DNA of 64,000 bases from Chamaecyparis obtusa (Eukaryota > Streptophyta > Pinopsida > Cupressales > Cupressaceae): the NCBI GenBank assembly GCA_027943335.1, contig BSBK01001870.1:992001-1056000 (forward strand), in the 5' to 3' direction. Position 1 is the first letter of the stretch. Each line of letters opens with the position of its first letter. This document shows, one piece after another, positions 35,101-46,850 of this stretch. Below the pieces are notes generated by a model. The model was not told the origin of the DNA and did not search any database. It was given only the letters and a program-made list of their open reading frames with translations. Made by a program: the position numbers and the translations under genes.

Positions 35101-35932
35101 CTCCCAATTACCAGGCTAATGTCCATAAGACAGAAGAAGTCATGTAAAATTTATTTTCTTGTTCCAACTTCCTCATTTGTGCATCTAGGTAGTTATAGAT
35201 GATGGCTATCCAGTAGCATAGATTCTTGCTAGTCATTGCACATAGGAAGTAATACATCCACAGATAGAACTCTTGGGTGTGAGGCTTCTTAAAAATCTTG
35301 CATAAATAGATGATGTCAGCGTGGATTGACTCTTTTAAATATGTGCGGGGAATATCCATCCTCATTTTCCTATAATCTCAGTGGGGTTTCTACAACCATG
35401 TTGTATTCAAATTACGATAGGTCACCTCCTGTGCATCAATGAATTGTTGTAGAGAAGAAACCCTAGTCATGATGAAAATGTCACTTAAGTGAGGGATCCT
35501 CTAGACTGTGGCCATAGTATCGTGATCCAAGGAGGAAATGGGAATCCCATTGGATAACATAGAATCTTGAATGGTCGTATTGTAACTATTGGCCATGAGA
35601 AATATTAATTCTGGAGCCTGCACAGATGGTGGGAAACATGCACATTGCACAATCCCGGAGGTGAATAGATTAACTAACAAAGGGTCATTGGTTCTTTTTA
35701 GTTGATACAATATTTGTTGAAGGCTCTTCAATTTGTCCCAGGTGAAGAAATCTATATCTGATACCTCTCAAAGTGAAGTTTCTATCCAAGACCTATGAAC
35801 TACCCCCTCCTTAAGGTATTTCATCACCAAGGGAATTTTTTCCAAGGCCCTCTCTACCTTGGAATTCTTGGCTAGGCCGACAAATGTTCTTGGAAGCTTT
35901 GTAGTTTTGGGAGGAGATCTTGCTATTGCCAT
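32137..35932 (-). pseudogene. F ORF1, right copy, unknown long protein
   Basis: From ATG at 35932 to TAA at 32137 there are about 1,265 codons, with one frame change between 34298 and 33675 and several stops. The N-terminal part includes LKSLQQILYQLKRTNDPLLV and SVQAPELIFLMANSYNTTIQ. The middle has DKMAIIAPWGCYFIQFYQFTY, then LLPNHYGDKISLLEFCR. The C-terminal third is charged and predicted helical (EVLNNFDENIGIQFWTF). There is no zinc knuckle and no clear Gag motif. Some Tat/Ogre-type elements carry an unknown ORF before gag, and this could be one; a diverged Gag is the other option. The frame runs straight through the left limit of the duplicated segment. Confidence 0.6.
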
Positions 35933-37613
35933 CTTTTCAACCTATTTCTGGCAAGACCAGATGATTGTCAATAATAACATCAAATTATTATCAAAACTTT
36001 GGATTCCAGAAGTCTGAATATCCATATTTTAAATGGTGGGAAGTATAATGGCTAATTGATGTGACCTTTTTCTATAGTGGCATGTAATTTCAAAGTTATG
36101 TGTGTGTGTGTATGCTTACGTGTGCAGATTTATGATGTTTCAATTAATAACTGGCATGATAATAGTGACATTAGTTAGCCAACTAGGCTGAACCTAAATG
36201 CAAGCTCATGATAAATCTGTATGACTACTAAGGTGCAAATGGTAGGAAATGAAGTGACCCTTGTGACGAGCTAGTCACTAGAATAATAGGACTCAAATTG
36301 GTGACTGATGATTTTGCATGACTCAACATTTCTCACCCTAATAGTGACATGCCATACTTATAGAGATTGGTCATGAGACCAAAATTGGTTTATTGCTTGG
36401 ACGTGGCCTAGCTAGCCTCACAAATAATTTAAAAAAAAATGAAACTAGACCTCTTAATAGACACTTGTCATAGAGACTTGCAACTCCCTACTCGACACCA
36501 TTCGACATTCTTTAACTAGTCAGGGGGAGAAAACCACCCCAGTCCTTGCGAAGGGGACTCCAAAATGAATCGAATGATATCATGTGGGTGTGAGAGCTGA
36601 GTCAACACTCAACACTATGCACCAGAGGGACTATACAAGACTCCAAAGACTTATTTACACAACTAGGAATGTACAAGATGCAGACCAAATATTATAAAAA
36701 AAATTTACATTTGCTGACAATGACTGCTAACACTATTCTACACTACAATTTACATGAAATCATAGTTTTAACATGAAATTACATGCAAACAAATGCCTAT
36801 ACAAAAATGTATGAAAATCTATAAAAAAACACACATATTTATAGGCATATAAATGTATTTACATAAGTCTATAGAAGAAAACACATAAATTACAAGAAAA
36901 TATACAAATTTATAGGAATGTACAAAAGTCAGATGGATCAGGTGGAAAGACAATGACCCAACTCACCAGGGCTTCTCACCAACCCTATTTACAGGGTGAA
37001 GTCGCTGGTTCAACACAAAGAAATAGAAAAAATAAAAAATGACAAAAGAAGAAAAAAGAGGAAAAAAAAAAGTGAAACAAGGTTAGAATGGGCTTACTTG
37101 GAATGAGGGAATGCTGAAAGATGACATAGATGTTTACCCACTCACCTTTCAAAGAACCAAACCATTTCCCAAAACGTAGGGGCATTAACCTCAACACTCA
37201 AGATACTAACACATGGAACTCAACTTGGAGAGGATTCACACTTAGAAGTTTTGTAGCTCTGAAGGTAATTATGCTTTGGGTAATTGTAAAAATGATGGGT
37301 AAAAGTCTTTTATAATTCCTAAGTGAGTGCATTAATTACTGATTAGAATCTCAAGGTAAGAAAAGCCCTAAATTTTGGGCCCGAGAACACCCAGCGTTCA
37401 CTCCTTCAATGAAGAAAGAAATGACATCAGTGGAGTTCAAAGTTTGGAACTTGACATGACTAACAAACAAAACTCTAGGAGAAGGGTCCCAGAGAAACAA
37501 AAGGGGAAGGACACTGAAAAATCACAAAGGAAAGAAAAGAGAAAGAAAGAAAAATAAGGGGGGACCCAACATTTTCCAAACAAAATGTAGGGATAGGTAT
37601 GTAGGGCATAACA
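35933..37613 (-). repeat. F LTR/leader-like region, right copy
   Basis: It pairs with 25987-27639. On the plus strand its end ...GGGCATAACA at 37613 abuts coding sequence of E, so the E frame was interrupted here. A short (GT)n run is near 36100. Confidence 0.6.
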
Positions 37614-37655
37614 AAGTCTAGCACAAATCTCTATCTATGAATTGATCCATATCTG

Positions 37656-38106
37656 GCCTGACCATAAAGAAGTCTTAGACACAACACTACAATAGTCAAA
37701 CATCCCAAAAGATCTAGAATTTGATTAGTTTCAGGCTATGGTAGGGTATCTATCCACTCCATGTCATGTGGTCTTCACTGAAGAAGATCTTCTAGCACAC
37801 AAACTATCTCACAATGATCCTTTATACCTAGAAGTTTTCATCCACGTTCACAAAATCAGACAAGTCTTGATAGATGGAGGAGCAGGTCTGAATATGTGTA
37901 CCCTAAAATTGATACAAACATTGGAATATTTTGAGAGTTGTGTAGATATCACCAAGAAGATCATAATAAGAGCAAATGATGATGAAGAACATCCTTCCAA
38001 GGGCATCATAAGTCTCCCAATTAGATTGGGGCCAATAATGCAAGATGCTATATTGCAAGTGCTAGATCTAGAGCTAGGTTATAACATGCTCCTAGGGAGA
38101 CCATGA
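37656..38106 (+). pseudogene. E protease
   Basis: The frame reads from about 37626 (ISIYELIHIWPDHKEVLD), with stops from CAA or CAG. The retropepsin site is VLIDGGAGLNMCTLK at 37864-37908, and the domain ends with YNMLLGRP before a TGA at 38104. The match to plant Ty3/gypsy proteases (DGGSS-N type) is clear. The D-G-G triad is intact, unlike in D and C. Confidence 0.8.
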
Positions 38107-39590
38107 ATCCATTCCATGAAGGTAGTACCATCTAGATATCATCAGTGTTTGAAATTCCCTCATAATTTAATTGAAATCACCATACCTGGTGACATAGACC
38201 CTTTTCTATATTGTACCAATCTTAGAGGAACTATTTCAAATTAGGTACCCAATAATCAAGGGGCATCAACTATCTCTTCTTCTCAGAGAATAGACTCCAC
38301 AAGTCTGGAACAATTAATAGAAGAACCCTTATCAGAACTAAAAATCCAATTACAAGAAAATTAATGTGGAGAATACACCTATGCAGGCTTCTTATGTGTA
38401 GGAAAGTTACCTATCTTGCCCAGGTCATATGGAAAACCAAGGAAACCTCTAGAGAGGAAGCCAAAACTAATGATTGTCTATCCACCCATGATTTTTGTAA
38501 GATGGGGAGATATACATGAAGAGATCATTAAAGACAATCTATCCTCTTGGTTATATACAGATGAAGAACCTCTAGAGCACATAATCCTTGTACATGAATA
38601 TGGAAGGGGATATACTATAGTCCAAAAGCAAGGGTACAATACACATTCAAGCCTAGGAAATAAAGAGCAAGGAATAATGGAGCCAATAGCTCCTACTCAA
38701 AACACAAGGCATCAAGGTTTAGGTTATAGACCACCTATTGGGGGCATCTCAAATATCTCATTACCCAGTGATATTAATGCTTGTGTTTACAATGAAGTTG
38801 AGACATTTGAGGAGTCTCATTCAGTCATATAATCTAATGATTATGAGTGGGATTCCCCATGTACCATAGATACCCTTCATCTTGACAAAGCCATCGCATG
38901 ACTATCCTTACACGATAAATCTATAGATCACAAAGAATGGATTTCACAATTCTTGAATAGATCTGAGCCTTCTTCCTCATCCTCATCTAAAACCCATGAA
39001 TCAGTAAATGATTCATATATCAATACCATAATAGAACTTCCCATCTCTTCCTTCCTAACCAAGGATAGAATAGCCTTGGTTTACCTTAACCTTATAGATT
39101 GGGAATAGTAAAATCCACCAACCATAGATGTCTTTGAGAATGATGAAGCTATTGCTGAATTCTTTGGGCTAAGACAAGGCATACCTATGGGGAACCATAA
39201 GGAAGGTTTCATAATCAAACTAGATAGAAAAACATACTTTGGGGAGTTATATCAATCCTCTAGTCAAAAAAGTGAAAAAGAGAACATAAGGCTCTTGGGT
39301 GAAAACTGAAAGGAACCCACTTGTCATAAAAAAATAAATAAAAAATATGTATCCGAGGGTGAAAACCTCTTTGAGGTGCCCAAGAATGGAGATATTGATA
39401 TACTTCCTATTACTAAAGAGCGGTCACCTCTTGTAGTGGAGAAAACTCAGAAAATAAATATTGGCACTATGGAAACACAAAGATTGATACACTTGGTGGA
39501 GTCATTAACAAATGGAAAAAAAAAAAACAATTCATCTATTTCTTCAAAGACCAAAAAATTAAATTTTCCTGGTCATACTTAGACGCTTGG
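38107..39590 (+). pseudogene. E spacer between protease and RT with G-patch-like remnant
   Basis: The frame at 38416-38832 encodes YNTHSSLGNKEQGIMEPI and HQGLGYRPP. This resembles the G-patch-like segment that lies between protease and RT in some Ty3/gypsy lineages. The rest is acidic and Ser/Thr-rich linker, with several stops. A patch at 39360-39400 (GENLFEVPKNGDIDILP) is near the RT start. Confidence 0.5.
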
Positions 39591-40730
39591 ATTAGATCCT
39601 GAGTTAGTATTCCATCATTTGCCACTAAAGCCAGGGGAAAAACCATACAAATAGAAACTCCACAAGATGAATCCCAATATTACATTATTAGTCAAAGTAG
39701 AACTAAAGAAATTATTGGATGCAGGTTTCATCAAACCTATAGACTATGCTGATTAGATCTCAAATCTAGTACTAGTAGAAAAAGAAAGTGGCGGCATAAG
39801 AATTTGCACCGACTTCTGAGACTTGAATTTGGCATGTCCAAAGGATGACTTTCCCTTACCAAATATTGACATGATAGTAGATCTCACTTTTGGATATAAG
39901 ATGCTATCACTAATTGACGATTTCTTTGGATACAACGAGATTAAAATTGCACTTGAGGATTAACACAAAATGGATTTCACTTGTGCTTGGGGCACCTATT
40001 GTTGGTGTGTCATTCCATTTGGGCTAAAAAATGTTGGAGCTACATATCAGAGGGAAATGATGACAATCTTTCATGACATGATGCACATCACCATGGAAGA
40101 TTATGTCGATGACATATTAGCAAAGTTCCTAGAGAGAAATTTATAGTTATCAATATTAGCCCCAATATATGATAGACTTGAAGAGAATAAAGTCTGGCTA
40201 AACCCAAAGAAATGTGCCTTTGGAGTCACATCAATAAAGTTGTTGGGATTTATTGTCTCCCAAAGAGGAATAGAGATCAACCCTAAAAAGGTCAGCTATA
40301 ACTAGAATGCCTCTCCCAACAACTCTAAAGAACTTGAGAAGCTTATAGGGAAGGCTACAATTAGTAAGAAGGTTTATATCACAATTGGTAGATAAATGCC
40401 ACTCATTCCAATACCTATTGCATAAAGACATAAAATTTGAATGGACCAAGAATTGTCAAGAGGCCTTCCAAATACTAAAAAACTACCTACTATTAGCACC
40501 AGTCTTAGTAGCACCAATTCCATATCAATCCTTACTATTGTATGTATCAACAACAAAACACTCACTGGGGGCATTACTTGCCCAAAATGAATCAAAATGA
40601 AAAGAAAGGGCCATATACTATATTAATTAGACACTTGTGGCTATGAACTAAATTACACTGCTATTGAAAGAGCATGTTTGGCTTTAGTTTTTGGCTCACA
40701 AAAACTTAGACATTATATGTTGAGCTAAAA
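39591..40730 (+). pseudogene. E reverse transcriptase and RNase H
   Basis: RT motifs in order: LLDAGFIKPIDYAD, GGIRICTDF-DLNLACPKDDFPLP, CVIPFGLKNVGATYQR, and the catalytic YVDDILAK near 40101-40124. RNase H follows (FEWTKNCQEAFQILKNYLL, then KHSLGALLAQNESK). A frameshift near 40290 separates the RT thumb from RNase H. Several CAG/CAA-to-stop changes are seen. Confidence 0.85.
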
Positions 40731-40974
40731 GATAATCCTTATTGCCAAGATTTACCCATTAAAATATCTACTAAACAAAGCAGCACTGATAGGGCACCTT
40801 GCTAAATGGGTCATGATAATAAGTGAGTTCAACATAGACTGTGTTGATAGAAAAGAAATCAAAGGCCAAGAAATTTCAAACCAACTAGCAAATGCACCTC
40901 TACCGTATACTCATCCAATGTTGATAGAATTCCCTGATGAAGGGATATTTACTATAGAAGAGATAAAACAATGA

Positions 40975-41290
40975 AATTTATATTTTGATTGCTCCCATAC
41001 ACAAAAAGGATCAAGAGCTGGCATAGTCTTCATAACTCCTGAAGGAGATTCCATTCCTAGATCTTACAGGCTAAGGTTTGATTGCACCAACAATGTAGAA
41101 TAATATGAAGCATTTCTCATTGGACTAAAAACAACTATCTAGTGGGATATCCAACAACTACAGGTCTATGGGGATTCTCAAATAATCATCAATTAGGTCA
41201 ATGATAGCTAAAACACCAAATATGATAAATTGACTTTGTACAAGGCTATGGCAGAAGACCTCAAAGTATACTTTGAGCATATAACATTCA
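40975..41290 (+). pseudogene. E second RNase H (archaeal-type)
   Basis: The stretch reads FDCSHTQKGSRAGIVFITPE, then SYRLRFDCTNNVE, and YGDSQIIIN. This is the extra, archaeal-type RNase H domain placed between RNase H and integrase in Tat-lineage elements. The acidic residues in YFDC, YEAF and YGDSQ are still seen. Stops at the usual CAG/CAA sites interrupt it. Confidence 0.75.
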
Positions 41291-41629
41291 AGCAAATCCT
41301 TAGGATATAGGATAAGAAATAGGGCAGCATATGCTATGGCTACTATAGGCTCTGAGATGGACATGTTGCCTGAGGTGACATAATGTGAGTTTATGGTAGA
41401 ACAACTTATGGTCCCTGCACTCGAGGTACCAAAGTATGAGGTTGTGTGCAAAATTGTTGGTCCTAATTCCCCTTGGTACCAAGACATTTATGACTATCTC
41501 ACTAGCCAAAATATCCCTCTAGAACTATCTTGTAACCAAAATAAGTCCTTAATAAGGTAAGCCTCTCATTACACCATTATTTCCAATACACTCTACAAAT
41601 GAACTCTAGATGGTACACTCTTATGATGT

Positions 41630-42728
41630 CTTGATTCAGAAGAATCACAACCAGTAATATTAGAAGTACACAAGGGCATTTGTGGTGCCCACTCTAGTGG
41701 CTTGAGCTTAGCAAAGAAAATTCTTAGAATTGGGTATTATTGGCCTACTATGGAAAAAGATGCTTTCTCATTTGTTCAAAAATGTAAAAAATATCAGATT
41801 CATGGGAACCTCATTTATGCACCAGCTCAGGAGTTGCAACCACTTACTTCACCGTGGCCTTTCTCGCAGTGGGGGTTTGACCTCGTTGGCAAGATCCACC
41901 CATTATCCTCCAATGCTCGTAAGTACATAATAACAACCACTAAATATTTAATGAAGTGCGTTGAAGCAATCCCAATGACCTATACTATCGACAAACAAAT
42001 TTCCAAATTCCTCTTAAATTATATCATAAGCCGATATGGAGTTCACAAACTATTATCACCGATCATGTTTCCCCCTTTAAGAATAAACAAATTGTAGATA
42101 TTTGTACCAAATTCCACATCCATCATAGCTATTCTTCATGTTACTTCCCCCAAGGTAACAGCCAGATTGATGCTACAAATAAAACAATCATAAAAATCTT
42201 GAAAAAGATGGTCAATGATGTTGGTTAGGATTGACACCTTCAACTCAACCCTGCCTTATGTGCATACCACACAAGTTTTCATACCCCCACAGGAGCCACT
42301 CCATATTCACTAGTGTATGATATCAAAGTTATCTTTCCAATAGAGGTCGAGCTCCCTTCATTGTGAGTATCCCTTCAACACATCATTTTAGATGAGGAAT
42401 ACAGAGTATCACAACTACAAGAGCTAGAGTTGCTAGATGAAAAAATACAAAGTATAATAACACACTTACAAGGATCTTAGCACCATCTCAGGATAAGTTT
42501 CAATAAGAAGATCATACCATGGTATTTTGAATTGGGTGACTTGGTTGTAATGGAAAATAAAAAACCCAAGATGAACGAGAAAAACTAGGAAAGTTTGAAG
42601 CAAATTGGTTGGGTCCCTATATCATCATTATGATATATGGGTCTGGAGCATATCAAATGTCCACATCAGAGGCAGAGCATCTACTAGAATCCATCAATAG
42701 ATTGCATCTATGCAAGCTCTATACATAG
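41630..42728 (+). pseudogene. E integrase
   Basis: Zinc-binding part: GICGAHSSG, then YWPTMEKDAFSFVQKCKKYQ. Core: WGFDLVGKIHP, then TTTKYLMKCVEAIP. The first catalytic aspartate of the usual TDYFTKW motif reads Lys here, and the third catalytic residue reads Asp in NSQIDATNK. A frameshift lies near 42060. The C-terminal part keeps a NWLGPYIIIMIYGSGAYQM motif (GPY/F type). Pol ends at about 42728. Confidence 0.8.
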
Positions 42729-44910
42729 CTCTCAGAGTAGTCCCAAATTCACAAAAATTTTTATCAAAGTGAAAACCTAGCAATCATGCATCTTTGGTAA
42801 CACAAAAATAGAAATACAAGATAGATAAATCTGAACTATGGTGAAAACCACTTTGGTGGTGCCTTAGACAAGTACCATGGTGAAAATTGGGCAATTCAGT
42901 ACCATGTGTGGAGATCATGCTCCACCATCTATCATGTCTCCAACCTAATATCGCATGTCATTCTATTGTATTCCTTGCAATAAAATCAGTGGTCATCACC
43001 ATCATGGCTTGAAATTTGTCAGTTAATCTTTGTCTTAGCACATCCTGTCATATTTCACACTAAGTCAATCCATCATGACCATTCTTCACTAAGATGCCCA
43101 TTCTTGCCTGTTGGGGGCACTCCAACGTCGTGATTCATCAAGTCCTAAAAAAATACCAAAGAAAAATTACAAAAAAATTCCTAAAAATTCCTAAAAATTA
43201 AAAAAGAGTCCTTCAAAATAAAAACAACACAAATTCATCCTGTAAAACTCCAAAAACATGGAAAAACCTTAAAAACAATAAAAAACATAAAAAATATAAA
43301 ACATTCATCTAAAGGTGACCATGTTTATGGCATCTGTAATAAGAGCCTTCACTTTCTGTGATACGCCACACATACCTCAACTCCAAACATATGAACCCTA
43401 TGATGGACCAAAAACAATTACAAAACATCAAAAAACTATTAAAGACAACCAAAAAATTCAAAAAACCAACTAGAAAAAAAATCTCGCAATAATCTCCTTT
43501 GTACATAACTAATTCTTTGGCATTTCAAAACCAGGCATTGAATGACGACATACAACACATATGAGCTTCTGCAGAACTAAGTCAAAATAGTCAAAACTAG
43601 TCAATAAGTCCTCAACTACACTACCTAAACTATCTTATCTATTAATCAGTCCCATAACAAAGAATTTTGTCAAAAATCATGTTATCTTAGACAAGGGAAG
43701 GAACACTTGAAATCAGACGGAGCAATCTTAGATGAGGTACCTTATTCTTGAAATCAGATAGCATCAAAAATATGCCAAAATTCAATGTCCAAACTACTCC
43801 AAAAACACAGACACATAATCAGTACAACTGCAGCTTGTTGAGTCAAGTTAATCTTATTATGTCTTGAGCTTCACAATTCATGTTCTTACACATCTGCAGG
43901 ATGTCCACAAGTGATTTAGAGATGCCATGATGGTTCATGAAATATTTTTCTTTATTTTTTGTTTGTGGAATGTTTTTTTGTGAAGTCTTAAAGGAGCAAT
44001 CTGGGTGTCTATGATAAGAGCCTTCACATCCATATACAAATATCCAATTTGCAATATTATAATGGATACTTCAGTTGTGATATGCCACACATACCTTGAC
44101 TCTGAATGCTTGACCTAGATGGACCGATCCACATTCCTTTTCTATTCAACATGTCTTTTTTCAATGAAAGAGGATAATTGTACCTAGATATTTCATATCT
44201 TGGTAGGATGGTATCCATTTTTTCTATAATAATAGCAGCTCAATGATGATAAATAAATAGCTCAAATTAGTTGGAAATCAAAAGCATGGTTATTAAAGCA
44301 TTAAGCTCTCCACTTACTATAAACTAAGGGTTTCAATCAAGAACTCATTATCATTGTTTCATCCCCTTTCTATCATATTCTAAAAATTTAATCTAATCTC
44401 TTCTAAATCAGTCAAATCTCTTCTGTTAGTCAAATCTCTTCACTCACTCAATCTATTTGTCAAAATAGTCAAATCAATTTTCAAATTAGTCAAATCAATT
44501 GGTCATTCATTCCATCATCATTTGTCTTATACATGATGTATCTTTCCTAAAACTAGATGTTGTCGCTTGTCTTATATAGGGTAGGTCTTCCCTGAAACCA
44601 AACATTATAGCTAGTCTTATACATGATGGGTCCTTCCTAAAACCAGTCACGATTCTTATCATCAATCTCTATGTCCAATATTGATCAAACAGTCATCACA
44701 ACCTACCAACATTCTTCACTTCTTACTAATTATTCTTTTCTTGCATCATTTAATCTAAATCTTCTTTCAAGATATCATTCATGTATTTTTGGCACAAATA
44801 ATCTCTCAAGGGGGGCCATCATTTACCCCGTTGTCATATTATTCCTATTGGGGCATACTGGGGCATAATTTTTATAATTCTTTGAAACAACGCCTAAAAT
44901 GCATTGTATA
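42729..44910 (+). other. E 3' untranslated region
   Basis: No supported gene in 2.2 kb on either strand. The short open frames at 43309-43506 and 44671-44868 look like chance. It contains a diverged local duplication (43330-43410 and 44008-44125, sharing AAGAGCCTTCAC and CCACACATACCT) and a 45-bp tandem repeat at 44521-44655. An antisense gene like the PMD gene in element P is not seen here. Confidence 0.6.
44521..44655. repeat. 45-bp tandem repeat, three diverged copies
   Basis: Units start at 44521, 44566 and 44611 and share (C/T)T(T/A)GTCTTATA, then a TCTTYCCTRAAAC-like core. The spacing is exactly 45 bp each time. Upstream, at 44400-44510, AGTCAAATC recurs several times. Confidence 0.8.
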
Positions 44911-44920
44911 AAAGAGGGGC
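44911..44920 (+). other. Polypurine tract of element E
   Basis: AAAGAGGGGC lies four bases before the LTR start TGTAGATAC. It is identical to the P-element tract at 12151-12160. Confidence 0.78.
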
Positions 44921-45354
44921 AAAATGTAGATACTTAAAAATGGCCTATTGCTCTAATGCAATGACATTACTAACATTCCTCCTAAATTGTTAAATAATCT
45001 TTATTATTTAATTAATCATGTCATTCTACCATATTCTAAGATCAAAATTATCATTTCTCCCTAATTCTATAATTAAGTGATTTTAATTAATTACTTTAAT
45101 TATCGAGCTTCTAAATAATTAATTCATCATCTATTCATCTATAATATAATTAAATAAATAACCTTATTTAATTGTACCTTATCTTATAATTATTAATTAA
45201 ATAACCAAATTTAATTAATGTTCCCTCCTAATTATTACATTTATGTAATAATTTAATTAAATTCTATCTCATGATTAAATAAATAATATTTATTTAATTA
45301 AACTAATTATTCCCCTTTTGTGATTAAATAGATTATATTTATTTAATTACAACT

Positions 45355-45372
45355 AACAACCCCTCTCATAAA
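45355..45372. repeat. Target site duplication of the LINE-like insertion, left copy
   Basis: AACAACCCCTCTCATAAA matches 46072-46089 at 17 of 18 positions. Confidence 0.85.
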
Positions 45373-46071
45373 CCCAAATCCAACAACTTCAAAAAGATAC
45401 TGGGGCTCTTGGAAAAATGAATTTGGGAGAGAAGACTATAGGACAATGTATTGATGAACTGAAGGAGACTGTTGGCAGGGCTGAGGGGATAACATCCTTA
45501 AATGATAGAATCATTTCAATGGAGAACAAAATAAAAGAGGGGGATGTGGTGAAAGGTGGTAACATGATTAAGAGAATTGATAAAATGGAGAACATAATTA
45601 AGCGGCTGGAGAAGACGATGGGTAACATCGCTGAGCAAAGTTTTGCCATTCTCAAGACCTTGGCTGAGCATATCAAGATACTTGTGGACAAGATGGAGCA
45701 GGGAAAAGGGGAGTAGGCGCTCATTGAGGTTAAGGAGGATCACGAACCCAGTAAAAGAACCACATCAAGCTTCAAAAAATTGGAGGATCATAAGAACAAA
45801 GATATAGATGAACTCAAAGTTTCCTCTGCTAATATGCAGATGTTGGCTGAACATGCGGCTAAACTAATGGGGAGTATCTAGCCAGCTGTCTGCTGTCCTG
45901 TTATCTTTTTGCTATCCTTTTTTTCTTTGTCTTTCTTTTGATGGACTTGTTAGCTTTTTGGTGTCTTTTTTTGGTGCTATTGCACTATTTCCAATGGAAC
46001 TTTAATTCTTATTTTGTAATCTTGCTGTAAAAGGTTTTAGGTCCTTTCAAAACCTGCTTTTACATAATCAA
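45373..46071 (+). mobile_element. LINE-like insertion with coiled-coil ORF
   Basis: The 699-bp insertion is flanked by an 18-bp duplication, as made by target-primed reverse transcription. It carries a frame at 45417-45716 (99 codons, Glu/Lys/Ile-rich, predicted coiled-coil: IDKMENIIKRLEKTMGNIAE), which continues after a TAG to about 45880. A T-rich 3' part and a hairpin-capable tail follow (AAAAGGTTTTAGGTCC, then TTTCAAAACCTGCTTTT), ending in CATAATCAA. Tails of this kind are known in plant LINEs. It may be an internally deleted LINE, or a non-autonomous sequence moved by LINE enzymes. No RT is present. Confidence 0.6.
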
Positions 46072-46089
46072 AACAATCCCTCTCATAAA
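46072..46089. repeat. Target site duplication of the LINE-like insertion, right copy
   Basis: AACAATCCCTCTCATAAA; one C/T difference from the left copy. Confidence 0.85.
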
Positions 46090-46850
46090 TAAATAAGTAA
46101 TTATTTATTTATAAAATATCTCCACATGTGTAAATAAATAATATTTTATTTATTTAAATCATAATTATCCTCGTAAATCCTAAATCACACTCACTTTGAG
46201 TTAGCTTTTCAATCATAACTCTTAACTCCACAATTCTCTCTCCTAACTATTCAATCCACATTGTTAATTCTTCCCTCAGCAATCAGTTAAGTCTTCCATC
46301 AATTCAGTCTTATGATCTATGTAATCAATTGACTCATTCATGCAATCAGTTAACTCACCATTCCATTCAAGTCATCTCTCCAATCTATTTGCTGACATAT
46401 CAATCAATTATGTTAAGCTAAGAAATCAACTTAGTTGAACTCTCACTCACTCTAAGTTCAACTCCTCAATCACAGTAAATTAGCCCTTCAATCATGGATT
46501 ATTGGTTGAAATCCCTAAAATCTTATAAATAGAGAGCCAAACCATTGATTTTGGTAACCACAATTGCTTTGAATTATTAAGCTGACATGATCTTGAGCTC
46601 AATTATGGGAGCCCACATTGCATGAGAAGGAGAACACCAAGGAATGATTTTATGGTTTGCATATTCATGTTTTAGATTAATTTCATAATGTTTGATTGAT
46701 TATGCTTATTGTTTGTCTTGCATCCTTTCTTGAATATTGTTAATATTAATTTCTCTAAAAATCTCTTTGTGGTTGAGATTTTATATGCTATTACAAATTT
46801 TTATTGACCCTATTATTACCCGATTACAATATTAAGAAAATCTATCTCAA

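Larger units (their letters stand above)
22932..37613 (-). mobile_element. Composite Ty3/gypsy element F with duplicated 5' half
   Basis: A segment of about 4.7-4.85 kb occurs twice in direct orientation (22932-27639 and 32762-37613). Each copy holds a 1.7-kb noncoding part and most of a long minus-strand ORF. One pol gene (28575-31215) lies between them. Both copies begin, in element orientation, with TGTTATGCCCT, a good LTR start. The simplest reading is LTR-ORF1-pol-LTR-ORF1, that is a tandem pair that shares an LTR, cut at 22931 by element G. The alternative is one element with very long LTRs that contain ORF1. The right end interrupts the protease region of E. Confidence 0.65.
37614..46850 (+). 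mobile_element. Element E: Tat-lineage Ty3/gypsy, 5' truncated
   Basis: Protease, RT, RNase H, second RNase H and integrase follow in that order. A long 3' untranslated region, a PPT (44911) and a 3' LTR (44925 on) come next. The Gag half is missing because F ends inside the protease region. A dual RNase H is typical of the Tat lineage. The LTR is interrupted by a LINE-like insertion and stops at about 46850, where element H begins. Confidence 0.82.
44925..46850 (+). repeat. E 3' LTR, interrupted and 3' truncated
   Basis: It starts TGTAGATACTTAAAAATGG. It is AT-rich with many TTAATTAA runs like the P and solo LTRs. A TATA box (CTTATAAATAGAG) lies near 46519-46532. A 699-bp insertion splits it at 45373-46071. 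Similarity to the solo LTR is lost after CCCGATTACAATATTAAG, close to 46850. Confidence 0.7.
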
